A stretch of 64,000 nucleotides of DNA from Streptomyces abyssalis (GTDB lineage: Bacteria; Actinomycetota; Actinomycetes; Streptomycetales; Streptomycetaceae). The stretch is from the NCBI RefSeq assembly GCF_001751365.1, contig NZ_LJGT01000040.1, positions 186,001 to 250,000 of the forward strand. Direction: 5' to 3'. Each line of letters opens with the position of its first letter. Within the stretch, counting starts at the first letter, position 1. Below, piece by piece: positions 18,013-25,895 of this stretch. Position numbers and translations under genes: made by a program. The notes below the pieces were generated by a model, which saw only the letters and a program-made list of their open reading frames with translations, was not told the DNA's origin and made no database searches.

Positions 18013-18750
18013 TCAGCCGCGGTCGCCGTCGCGAGGGGCCTCGCGCCCGGCGGCGGTGCGCGCGACCGTCGCCAGCAGCGTGCCGATGACGACGCCGATC
18101 ACGAGGTAGACACCGGCGGTGCCCGCCTTCGCCTCCCAGCCGGCGGTGGAGGTGAAGGGCATCAGCATCACGGCCGCCGTGCCCAGCGCGATGATCCACC
18201 CGAGGAACCGGCCCGGCTGCGGCGTCGCCAGCATCAGCAGATGCAGCACCGCCGTGGCCGCCAGAGCGGCGAGGGCCGAGCCCAGCGCGAGCTGACCGGT
18301 GGAGGTGAGCTCCATGGTGCCTTCCTGCTCGGGGGCGAAGACCGGGATGTCCAGCACTCCGCGTACGAGCAGCAGCGCGACGGCCGCCGCGAGCGCGGCC
18401 ACCAGCGCCACGGCGACGCCGCCCGCCCACAGCCGCGCGAAGCTGACGCGGCGGCGGTGGCCGCCGGGCGGGCGGTCGTGGTTGAAGCCGTTGGTCCGCT
18501 TCTCCGGTACGTATGTGCCGGACTCGTCGTACGGGTCCGGGTAGCGGGCCGCGGAGCCGTAACCGGGTGCCGGTTCGAAGGGCTCGAACGGGCCGTCCCG
18601 CTCCGGGGCGCCGTGCGGACCCCCGCCGGGCCCGGCGCCAGGGCCTTGCCGACCGGGCTGTCCGGGCTGTCCGGGCCGCCCGTGCTGTCCCGGCCGGCCG
18701 TGCGGATTGCGAGGGTCCTGAGGGCCGTTCGGGTCGTGTGGACCTGCCAT
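18013..18750 (-). CDS. four-helix membrane protein with Pro/Gly-rich N-terminus
   Basis: A 245-residue integral membrane protein of unknown role. The N-terminal 60 residues are Gly/Pro/Gln-rich tandem-like sequence (GRPGQHGRPGQPGQPGRQG). Four hydrophobic segments follow: about 108-132, 152-174, 183-200 and 210-230. The disordered basic tail would be cytoplasmic. A GGAGAGG element sits about 13 nt upstream of ATG 18750. It is the gene next to tRNA-His. No transporter or enzyme signature is seen. Confidence 0.75.
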   Translation of the reverse strand: MAGPHDPNGPQDPRNPHGRPGQHGRPGQPGQPGRQGPGAGPGGGPHGAPERDGPFEPFEPAPGYGSAARYPDPYDESGTYVPEKRTNGFNHDRPPGGHRRRVSFARLWAGGVAVALVAALAAAVALLLVRGVLDIPVFAPEQEGTMELTSTGQLALGSALAALAATAVLHLLMLATPQPGRFLGWIIALGTAAVMLMPFTSTAGWEAKAGTAGVYLVIGVVIGTLLATVARTAAGREAPRDGDRG

Positions 18751-18927
18751 GTGTATCGAGTCCTCTCCCTGGGCCTCCCCGGACCGTGGTCCGCTCCCAC
18801 CAGGCTCGGTCCGCCCCGCGGCCGCCGCATCCCCAGCGCGGGCACGGCTCACCCACGCGGCCGTACGACCGCGGCATGAGGGCGACGCGCGGTGCGCGGC
18901 CGTCAGCGGGCGCGCGCGGGCGCACGA

Positions 18928-18965
18928 AAAAGGCCCCCGCCCGGGTCTCCCCAGGTGAGGGCCGT
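18928..18965 (-). terminator. tRNA-His terminator
   Basis: On the minus strand, directly after the tRNA, GGCCCTCACC and its partner GGCGGGGGCC form a stem that ends in TTTTT, an intrinsic terminator with a U-tract. Confidence 0.75.
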
Positions 18966-18975
18966 GATCGACGAG

Positions 18976-19049
18976 GGTGAATGACGGGACTTGAACCCGC
19001 GACTTCCTGGACCACAACCAGGTGCTCTACCAGCTGAGCTACATCCACC
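18976..19049 (-). tRNA. tRNA-His (anticodon GTG)
   Basis: On the minus strand the acceptor GTGGATG pairs with CATTCAC, extended by the extra G at position -1 opposite C73 that marks tRNA-His. The anticodon stem CCTGG/CCAGG encloses TTGTGGT. The T-loop reads GGTTCAAGTCC. CCA is not encoded. Confidence 0.96.
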
Positions 19050-19271
19050 ACGACCGGCTCGCTCTTTCCGTCCGGCCGAGAAAGAGTGTACAGGGTGCGG
19101 CGGGATGCTCGCGCACGGGTTCTGGCCCACCCGAAGGGGCTCGAACGGGACCACACAGCACCGGGAACTGCCGCGCAATGCCCGCAACTGCCCGCAACCG
19201 GACCCGGACTGCGACCGGCCTGCGACCGGACGCCACGGGACGGGGCCCGGGGACGCCCGGACCGCCGTCCC

Positions 19272-19877
19272 TCACTCAGCGGGCGGGACCACGTGCTTGG
19301 CGGCGATCTTCTTCGCGGTGTCCGAGTCCGGGCCGGGCGGCGCGACGAGAACCGCCTCGCGGTAGTAGCGCAGCTCCGCGATCGACTCGCGGATGTCCGC
19401 GAGTGCCCGGTGGTTGCCGTTCTTCGGCGGGCTGTTGAAGTACGCACGCGGATACCAGCGGCGGGCCAGCTCCTTTATGGAGGAGACGTCCACGATGCGG
19501 TAGTGGAGGTGCGCCTCCAGGTCGGCCATGTCCCGGGCGAGGAAGCCGCGGTCGGTGGCGACCGAGTTGCCGCAGAGCGGGGCCCGGCCCGCCTCCGGGG
19601 CGTGCTTGCGGACGTAGGCGAGGACCTGCTCCTCGGCGTCGGCCAGCGTCGTGCCGTCGTCGAGTTCGTCCAGCAGGCCGGATGCGGTGTGCATCTCGCG
19701 GACGATCTCCGGCATCGAGGCCAGTGCCCGCGCCGGAGGACGGATGACGACGTCGACGCCTTCCCCGAGTACGTTCAGCTCGGAGTCGGTGACGAGAGCG
19801 GCCACCTCCACGAGCGCGTCGTCCGCCAGCGAGAGGCCCGTCATCTCGCAGTCGATCCACACCATGCGGTCATTCAT
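19272..19877 (-). CDS. orn: oligoribonuclease
   Basis: A 201-residue 3'-5' exonuclease of the DEDDh class that degrades 2-5-nt RNAs, including pGpG, the breakdown product of cyclic di-GMP. Motif I is WIDCEMTG (Asp and Glu), the second Asp is in NSVATDRGFLARDM, and the final His-Asp pair is in NGNHRALADIRESI. The length and the central SSIKELARRWYP block are standard. ATG 19877 follows GGGTGAAG; a GTG 9 nt upstream is possible. It lies 24 nt after adpA on the same strand. The adpA-ornA pair is conserved in Streptomyces, where ornA mutants grow slowly and develop poorly. Confidence 0.96.
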   Translation of the reverse strand: MNDRMVWIDCEMTGLSLADDALVEVAALVTDSELNVLGEGVDVVIRPPARALASMPEIVREMHTASGLLDELDDGTTLADAEEQVLAYVRKHAPEAGRAPLCGNSVATDRGFLARDMADLEAHLHYRIVDVSSIKELARRWYPRAYFNSPPKNGNHRALADIRESIAELRYYREAVLVAPPGPDSDTAKKIAAKHVVPPAE

Positions 19878-19901
19878 GCGCTTCACCCTACGTCCACGCA
19901 G

Positions 19902-21287
19902 TCAGCCGCGGCCCCGTTGTCCCGGCAACCTCGGAGCCCATGCGTCCGACTCCGGCTTGCCGGGCTCGGTGGCGTCGTGGCGGGAGTCCCGGTGTGCGCG
20001 GGCGGTGTCCCGCAGCTCGCGCGGGACGTACTGGCCCGCCGCGTGCAGCACGCGGTCGCCGCCGGTGCCGGTGCCGCCGCCCGGGCCGTTGCCGGAGCCG
20101 CCGGGGCCACCCGCCTCACCGTATGCGGCCTGAGCACCGTGGGTGCCGTGAGCGCCCTGCGCCCCGGAGCGGCCGCCGGCCTCCCCGCCACCCGCTCCTG
20201 CGTCGTCCTCCGCGTGCCCGCCGCCGGCTCCGTTCCCGCCGTCCGGACGCCGGATGCGGTACGCGGCGCGGTACGCGGCCGGTGACGAGCCCAGCTGACG
20301 CCGGAAGTGCCCCCGCAGCGCCACCGGCGAACGGAACCCGCAGCGCCCCGCGACCTCGTCGACCGAGTAGTCGGAGGTCTCCAGCAGCCGCTGTGCCTGC
20401 AGCACACGCTGCGTGATCAGCCACTGGAGGGGTGCGCTGCCCGTCAGGGAGCGGAAGCGCCGGTCGAAGGTGCGGCGGGACATGTACGCGCGAGCAGCCA
20501 GCGTTTCCACGTCGAACTGCTCGTGAAGATGCTCCAGCGCCCACGCGACGACCTCGGCGAGCGGGTCCGCGCCCATCTCCTCCGGTAAAGAGCGGTCCAG
20601 ATGGCGGGGATGACCTCCGCTCTCCGTCCCGCTGCCGCGGCGGGGCGGTACCACCAGGCGGCGGGCGAGGGCACCCGCCGCCTCGGACCCGTGGTCGTTG
20701 CGTACGACGTGCAGGCACAGGTCGATTCCGGCGGCGGTGCCCGCGGAGGTGAGGATGTCGCCGTCGTCCACGAAGAGTTCGCGGGGGTCGACGTGCACGG
20801 AGGGATAGCGCTTGGCGAGCGTCGGTGCGTACATCCAGTGGGTCGTCGCGGGGCGTCCGTCCAGGAGTCCGGCGGCGGCGAGCACGAACGCCCCGGTGCA
20901 GAGGCCGACGAGGCGCGCCCCCTCCTCGTGCGCCCTGCGCAGGGCCTCGAGGGCGGCGGCCGGCGGCGGCTGCGTGATCGACCGCCAGGCCGGGACGACG
21001 ACGGTGCCCGCGCGGGACAGCGCGTCGAGCCCGTAGGGAGCGCTCAGTTGGAGCCCGCCGGTCGTACGCAGCGGCCCGTCCTCCCCCGCACACACCAGAA
21101 GCCGATAGCGGGGGACCCCTGCGTCCTGGCGGTCGATGCCGAAGACGGAGAGCGGTATGGAGCTCTCGAAGATGGGACCACCGCTGAAGAGCAGCACCGA
21201 CACGATCTCCCGGCGCCGCCGTGCGGCCAGCTTGCGGGTCGTCGCCGGGCCGTTCGTCGAGTCCTGATGGCTCTTTGGAACGCTCAC
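19902..21287 (-). CDS. adpA: AdpA (BldH), AraC-family developmental master regulator
   Basis: A 461-residue regulator of aerial growth and secondary metabolism. The N-terminal ThiJ/PfpI (GATase1-like) dimerisation domain (about 30-200) contains SVLLFSGGPIFESSIPL and VGLCTGAFVLAAAGLL. The AraC/XylS DNA-binding domain (about 235-340) contains YMSRRTFDRRFRSLTG and GFRSPVALRGHFRRQLG. These are near-identical to remembered S. coelicolor AdpA. An in-frame TTA Leu codon sits between the domains (RSLPEE, 20586-20588), making translation dependent on bldA tRNA. The C-terminal 115 residues are a Gly/Ala-rich tail, longer than I recall in the model species. The start is GTG. A long non-coding upstream region fits complex control, including autorepression. 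Confidence 0.97.
   Translation of the reverse strand: MSVPKSHQDSTNGPATTRKLAARRRREIVSVLLFSGGPIFESSIPLSVFGIDRQDAGVPRYRLLVCAGEDGPLRTTGGLQLSAPYGLDALSRAGTVVVPAWRSITQPPPAAALEALRRAHEEGARLVGLCTGAFVLAAAGLLDGRPATTHWMYAPTLAKRYPSVHVDPRELFVDDGDILTSAGTAAGIDLCLHVVRNDHGSEAAGALARRLVVPPRRGSGTESGGHPRHLDRSLPEEMGADPLAEVVAWALEHLHEQFDVETLAARAYMSRRTFDRRFRSLTGSAPLQWLITQRVLQAQRLLETSDYSVDEVAGRCGFRSPVALRGHFRRQLGSSPAAYRAAYRIRRPDGGNGAGGGHAEDDAGAGGGEAGGRSGAQGAHGTHGAQAAYGEAGGPGGSGNGPGGGTGTGGDRVLHAAGQYVPRELRDTARAHRDSRHDATEPGKPESDAWAPRLPGQRGRG
20586..20588 (-). promoter_or_regulatory. TTA codon in adpA (bldA control point)
   Basis: The minus-strand codon series CGC TCT TTA CCG GAG encodes RSLPE between the two AdpA domains. 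In this genome class TTA is read only by the late-expressed bldA tRNA, so this single codon gates AdpA synthesis. Confidence 0.93.
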
Positions 21288-21689
21288 CGGTAGTCAGCCC
21301 CCCTCAATCGTCGCGTCCTCTCGGTCCTGCGCGTTTCCCCCGCGGCGATAGCCAAGATCGAATCTACTGTGTCGGACGATGTCGTTGGGACAAGTTCGAC
21401 ACTCGGTGCTATGTCGACAAGGCAACTTGGCGTGAAGCGTTCGATCACGAAGCGTTCCATCCGGTGACGCCACTGGGAAGTGCGCATGCCGTCCCTGCCC
21501 CGCCGCCGTAGGCGCCACACGTGCCCGTCGGTCCTTTCCTCGCAGGTGGCGGGGGGTGGCGAAGTTGCAGTCCCAACTGCCGCGACCAGTAACAAGATTG
21601 GCCGAAAATCACGGGGACCGCATGTGGGATTCGGACACAACGTGTGCGTACGCCTCCGTGCACCGGCGTACGCCGGTGCAATTCGGCCG
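21288..21689. promoter_or_regulatory. adpA upstream regulatory region, no gene seen
   Basis: About 400 bp with lower GC than the surroundings. It contains two direct GAAGCGTTC repeats 15 bp apart (21434-21442, 21449-21457). The first overlaps TGGCGTGAAG (21428-21437), 9 of 10 to the AdpA consensus TGGCSNGWWY. Several AT-rich tracts near 21590-21640 could hold further promoters. Which elements are used cannot be decided from sequence. Confidence 0.5.
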
Positions 21690-22145
21690 CTACGGCTCAC
21701 CCGGGTGTCCCCAGTGCCGTCCGCCCCTGTGCAGACCCGTCCCGGTACGGCTGTGACGTCCCCGGTGCGGCCCCGGCCTGCCGTCGGTGAAGCGGCGGAG
21801 GCCGTGCTGTGCGTACGCGTGCTGGGACAGGTGCAGAAGCACACCGCACACCGCCGTGACGACGGCGAGCCCTGCGGCTGCGCCGAGCGCGGCCAGGAAG
21901 GAGACACCGCAGGTCACAAGCGTGACCGGGGTCAGTGCGCAGCTGAAGGCGCCCCAGCGGACGAGCGCGCCCGCGGCGACAGAGGTGCGTGCCGCGCTCT
22001 CCGTGTCGGGGGCGGGATCGTCGTCGTGGTCCGCGCCGGGACGGGAGAGGAACACGGCGGAGGGCGGCGCCGCGGAGGAGAGGAGCGCCGCGGAGGAGGG
22101 GAGGCGGCGCCGGCCCCCGCCCCGTCGGGGAGTCTGTGTGGGCAC
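21690..22145 (-). CDS. small membrane protein upstream of adpA
   Basis: A roughly 151-residue protein. The N-terminal half is polar and low-complexity (Ser/Ala/Pro). Two closely spaced hydrophobic helices follow at about residues 58-105 (WGAFSCALTPVTLVTCGVSF and LAALGAAAGLAVVTAVCGVL). The tail is His/Arg/Gly-rich. I recall similar small membrane proteins beside adpA in other streptomycetes. The GTG at 22145 is the most likely start, but no good ribosome-binding site supports any start, and an ATG at 22250 is open. Function unknown. Confidence 0.55.
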   Translation of the reverse strand: MPTQTPRRGGGRRRLPSSAALLSSAAPPSAVFLSRPGADHDDDPAPDTESAARTSVAAGALVRWGAFSCALTPVTLVTCGVSFLAALGAAAGLAVVTAVCGVLLHLSQHAYAQHGLRRFTDGRPGPHRGRHSRTGTGLHRGGRHWGHPGEP

Positions 22146-22474
22146 GCAGTGATAACGCAGCGTCGACAGGAACGTAACTCCGCGTATCCGGATGCCTGTT
22201 GGGGGTAAGGGGCGAAGCCGGGCGTTGCGCCGAGCCGATCCCTCAGGCATGCTCCGGGGTCAGCCCGCAGCGGCCGGTCCCTCCCAGCGCCCCTGGGCAA
22301 GGGGGGAGTCTGGTCGTACCCTTACGGGTAAGAGGCTGGAGAGCGCCCTTCGGACGGCCTGATGGCCGGATTCACGCCGGGCGTTCAGCACCGCCAGGAT
22401 GCCGATTTCCGTACGGAAGCCCACAGTCAACCGCCGCTCCCTCCGCACAGAGGACTCCCTTCGCCGAGACACAC
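22146..22474. other. intergenic region before universal stress gene
   Basis: A 329-bp divergent gap. The only structured element I see is CTTACGGGTAAG (22321-22332), an inverted repeat that could be an operator for the stress gene. No ORF or RNA is supported. Confidence 0.35.
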
Positions 22475-22996
22475 ATGGCCGGACACGAGATCCCCGAACC
22501 AGCGGACCGCAAGCAGGTCGCAGAGCCGAGTGCGACCGATGAGGCGGCGGAAGAGGCACGCCACTCATGCGATCCGGCCTTCCAGCACGGCGTGGTGGTG
22601 GGTTTCGACGGTTCCATGTCGAGTGAACGTGCTCTCGCGTACGCGATCGGGATGGCCTACAGGTCCGGTTCCGGCCTGATCATCGTCCACGTGGCCAACA
22701 GGCTGCCGACGACCGTGTGGGCCGGCTGTGAGCCGCCCGTCTTCGTGGATGTGCCCGACCACCGCACGGAGGTGCTCGGGCTCGAACTCGCCTGCGCGGA
22801 ACACCTCTCCGAGGTTCCCTGGATCCTCGTCGAGCGCGGCGGCGACATCTGCCACGAGCTGGAAGAGGTCGGACACGAATACGAGGCGGACGCCATCGTC
22901 GTCGGTTCGACGCACGGTCTCGCGGGGCGGATCTTCGGCTCGGTGGCGGGACGGCTGGCGCGGCGGGCCGAGCGCCCGGTCGTGGTGATCCCGTAA
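22475..22996 (+). CDS. universal stress protein (UspA family)
   Basis: A 173-residue single-Usp-domain protein. After an acidic N-terminal extension of about 37 residues come the strand GVVVGFDGSMSSERALAYAI, the middle block ADAIVVGSTHGLAGRIFGSV with the ATP-binding Gly/Ser pattern, and the terminal ERPVVVIP. The motif predicts nucleotide binding. Members in actinobacteria respond to stress, hypoxia or dormancy. ATG 22475 has no clear ribosome-binding site. It is monocistronic. Confidence 0.92.
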   Translation: MAGHEIPEPADRKQVAEPSATDEAAEEARHSCDPAFQHGVVVGFDGSMSSERALAYAIGMAYRSGSGLIIVHVANRLPTTVWAGCEPPVFVDVPDHRTEVLGLELACAEHLSEVPWILVERGGDICHELEEVGHEYEADAIVVGSTHGLAGRIFGSVAGRLARRAERPVVVIP

Positions 22997-23187
22997 CGCT
23001 CCCGCGGGCGGACGGTGCCCAATTGCGCCCTGTGCGGAGGGTGTTCCGTTTTTGTCCGGCGCCGAATCTTCTCGACGCGGCATGTGGATTGTGCGCTTGT
23101 GAGGGGCATATAGGGGGCACGGGACTTCCGTACATATGAAGAGCGTGCTGTCGCACGGGAGGTGACGGTCCCGTGGGACGGCAACCT

Positions 23188-23260
23188 GCCGGCGTTATGG
23201 GCGACGCCGGCAAGGGGAGGCGGAATCCCGCGTGGTTGGTGGCCCGCGCGGGATTCCGCC
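23188..23260. terminator. tandem hairpins between stress gene and glmS
   Basis: GCCGGCGT/ACGCCGGC (23188-23211) is followed by a perfect 14-bp stem GGCGGAATCCCGCG/CGCGGGATTCCGCC (23219-23260). The second is a clear transcription terminator for glmS on the minus strand and possibly for a plus-strand RNA. See findings for the possible RNA. Confidence 0.8.
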
Positions 23261-23293
23261 CGCCGCTTTCTGCGCTCGCCGCGCCCCGTCCGG

Positions 23294-25120
23294 CTACTCC
23301 ACCGTGACGGACTTCGCCAGGTTCCTCGGCTTGTCGATGTCCCGGCCGAGGGCCAACGCCGTGTGGTAGGCGAGCAGTTGGAGCGGAATGCCCATGAGCA
23401 CAGGGTCCAGCTCGACCTCGTTGCGCGGGACCAGGATCGTGTGGTCCGCCTTCTCCTGCTCCTGGTGCGCCACGGCGAGGATCTTGCCGCTGCGGGCCTT
23501 GATCTCCTCCAGCGTCGCCCTGTTCTTGTCGAGGAGTTCGTCGTCCGGGAGGATCGCCACCGTCGGCACCGCGGGCTCGATCAGCGCGAGCGGTCCGTGC
23601 TTCAGCTCGGAGGCCGGGTAGGCCTCGGCGTGGATGTACGAGACCTCCTTGAGCTTCAGGGACGCCTCGCGGGCCACGGGGTAGCCCCGTACACGGCCGA
23701 CGAACATCATGCTCTTCGCCTCCGCGTAGTCCTGCGCGAGCTTCTTGATGTCGTCCTCAGCGCGCATGATCTCGTCGATCTGCCCGGGCAGGCGGCGCAG
23801 TCCCTCGATGATCCGCTTGCCGTCGGCGACGGACAGGTCGCGGATGCGGCCCAGGTGCAGGGCGAGCAGCGCGAAGGCAACTGCCGTGTTGGTGAAGCAC
23901 TTTGTCGATACGACGCAGACCTCGGGGCCCGCGTGCACGTACACGCCGCCGTCCGTCTCACGCGCGATGGCGGAGCCCACGACGTTCACCACACCCAGCA
24001 CGCGCGCGCCCTTGCGCTTGAGCTCCTGCACGGCTGCGAGCGTGTCGTAGGTCTCGCCGGACTGGCTGACCGCGATGTAGAGGGTGTCGGGGTCGACGAC
24101 GGCGTTGCGGTAGCGGAACTCGCTGGCGGGCTCCGCGTCCGCGGGCACCCGCGCCAGTTCCTCGATCATCTGCGCGCCGATCATGCCCGCGTGGTAGGCC
24201 GAGCCGCAGCCGAGGATCTTCACGCGGCGCATGCTGCGCGCCTCGCGGGCGTCTAGATTGAGGCCGCCGAGGTGGACGGTCGCGAAGCGCTCGTCGATGC
24301 GGCCGCGCAGCACGCGGTCGACGGCGTCGGCCTGCTCGGCGATCTCCTTGTGCATGTAGGTGTCGTGGCCGCCCATGTCGTAGGACTCGGCGGCCCACTC
24401 CACCGTCTCGGGCGAGGTCGAGGTGCGCGAACCCTCGGTGGTGTAGGTGCGGTAGTCGTCGGCCTTGATGGTGGCCATCTCGCCGTCGTCCAGTGTGACG
24501 ACCTGGCGGGTGTGCGAGACGAGCGCGGCGACGTCCGAGGCGACGAACATCTCGTGCTCGCCGATGCCCAGCACGACGGGCGAGCCGTTGCGTGCCACGA
24601 CGATGCGGTCGGGGAAGTCCGCGTGCAGCACCGCGATCCCGTACGTGCCCTCGACCATCCGCAGCGCTTCCTGGACCCTGGCCTCCAGGCGTTCGGCCTG
24701 TGCGCGGGCGATCAGGTGGGAGAGGACCTCGGTGTCGGTCTCGGAGACGAAGACGACGCCGTCGGCGGTGAGTTTGGCGCGCAGCTCGGAGGCGTTGTCG
24801 ATGATGCCGTTGTGGACGACGGCCACCTTCTCGTCCTTGTCCAGGTGAGGGTGGGCGTTGACGTCGTTGGGGGCGCCGTGGGTGGCCCAGCGGGTGTGGG
24901 CGATGCCGGTGGTGCCCGCGAACTTCGCGGGGACGCGCTCCTCCAGGTCACGCACGCGGCCCTTGGTCTTCGCGGTCTTCAGGCCCGCGTTCCTGCCCGT
25001 CCCGCTGCTGTGGATGGCGATGCCGGCGGAGTCGTATCCCCGGTACTCCAGGCGCTGCAGCCCCTCCAGCAGGAGCGGAGCAACCTCGCGTCGGCCGATA
25101 TATCCCACGATTCCGCACAT
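23294..25120 (-). CDS. glmS: glutamine-fructose-6-phosphate aminotransferase (isomerizing)
   Basis: A 608-residue enzyme that makes glucosamine-6-phosphate from fructose-6-phosphate and glutamine, the first step to UDP-GlcNAc for cell wall. The N-terminal class II glutaminase starts with the nucleophile Cys2 (MCGIVGYIG) and has HTRWATHG and HNGIIDN. Two SIS domains follow (CGSAYHAGMIG, SQSGETYDT; VGRVRGYPVAREASLKLKE). The C-terminus ends KPRNLAKSVTVE as in GlmS. GAGGAGAGG lies about 11 nt before the ATG. Streptomyces usually carry two glmS copies, and this is probably the one near hex. No glmS ribozyme is seen. Confidence 0.96.
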   Translation of the reverse strand: MCGIVGYIGRREVAPLLLEGLQRLEYRGYDSAGIAIHSSGTGRNAGLKTAKTKGRVRDLEERVPAKFAGTTGIAHTRWATHGAPNDVNAHPHLDKDEKVAVVHNGIIDNASELRAKLTADGVVFVSETDTEVLSHLIARAQAERLEARVQEALRMVEGTYGIAVLHADFPDRIVVARNGSPVVLGIGEHEMFVASDVAALVSHTRQVVTLDDGEMATIKADDYRTYTTEGSRTSTSPETVEWAAESYDMGGHDTYMHKEIAEQADAVDRVLRGRIDERFATVHLGGLNLDAREARSMRRVKILGCGSAYHAGMIGAQMIEELARVPADAEPASEFRYRNAVVDPDTLYIAVSQSGETYDTLAAVQELKRKGARVLGVVNVVGSAIARETDGGVYVHAGPEVCVVSTKCFTNTAVAFALLALHLGRIRDLSVADGKRIIEGLRRLPGQIDEIMRAEDDIKKLAQDYAEAKSMMFVGRVRGYPVAREASLKLKEVSYIHAEAYPASELKHGPLALIEPAVPTVAILPDDELLDKNRATLEEIKARSGKILAVAHQEQEKADHTILVPRNEVELDPVLMGIPLQLLAYHTALALGRDIDKPRNLAKSVTVE

Positions 25121-25265
25121 ATTGGCTGTTGCCTCTCCTCGTCGGTTTCCACTCGGTGGTGGGCTGGTCTCGTTGCTGTTGTGTGCTGTGCCGGGCCTCA
25201 GGTCCGGCCGCCGGTCTTCGTCGTCCGCGGGGTGCCGCCGGCGGGCGGACGCCGTCCGTCCCCGG

Positions 25266-25535
25266 TCATCCGTAGACGATGCGGCGCAGTTGCCGCAGCG
25301 AGAGATCCGGCGGTGCCACCGCGCGGTGCGGCAGCTCGGACGAGATGCGGGCGAAGATCTGCGTGTTGTTCTGCCCCCTGGACTGCAGCTCGCGATGGCG
25401 GCGGCGTACGAACTCCTCGGTCGTCTCGTCGAAGTACGCCAGTACGTCCAGGACGATCCGGGCCGCCTCACCGCGCTGGAGCGGTGTCGTGCGGACCAGA
25501 TGGTCGATGAGGTCGTCGTGGACCGGCGTACGCAC
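25266..25535 (-). CDS. small conserved protein, 89 aa
   Basis: A helical, strongly charged protein of a conserved Streptomyces family of unknown function (HDDLIDHLVRTTPLQRGEAA, VLAYFDETTEEFVRRRHREL, ending RQLRRIVYG). No membrane or catalytic motif. The GTG at 25535 has AAGGTG 8 nt upstream; a GTG at 25544 is the alternative. It lies 145 nt upstream of glmS on the same strand and may be cotranscribed. Confidence 0.82.
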   Translation of the reverse strand: MRTPVHDDLIDHLVRTTPLQRGEAARIVLDVLAYFDETTEEFVRRRHRELQSRGQNNTQIFARISSELPHRAVAPPDLSLRQLRRIVYG

Positions 25536-25761
25536 TTCGAGCACACCTTGATATTGAGCGCTCGGCGCGAGGAACGCAAGAAACTTGCCCGATATCGGGC
25601 ACGTGTGTCGAAGATAGCTGTGTGCGACCCCGTGGTGACCGGATGCCTCCGGGTCGGACGGGGGTGACGGGGGTGACGGGGGCAGCGGGAGTGATGAGGA
25701 GGACGAGGGTGACGGGAGAGCTGCCGCGGGCCGCGACCCCGCCTGCCCCGGGGCGGCGGCG

Positions 25762-25777
25762 AGTGGTCTACACCTTG
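25762..25777 (+). promoter_or_regulatory. DasR responsive element (dre)-like site
   Basis: AGTGGTCTACACCTTG matches 12 of 16 positions of the known DasR consensus ASTGGTCTAGACCAST, with the left half perfect. It lies 119 bp upstream of the secreted hexosaminidase start. DasR is the GntR repressor of chitin and GlcNAc use and is released by glucosamine-6-phosphate. The rest of the 360-bp gap (25536-25895) shows no gene. Confidence 0.7.
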
Positions 25778-25895
25778 ACCCGGAGTGAGGGGCGCGATAC
25801 ACGTGTGTCCGTTCGTCTGCACCACGCACATGACCCCGGCCCGCGTGGCGACGCCGCGTGGGCCCCATGCACGACGCCCACCGAAGGGACCGTCC

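Noticed and set aside
25160..25185. DasR site before glmS
   Set aside because: Only a half site (CTGGTCT) is present at about 25162-25168; the other half does not match.
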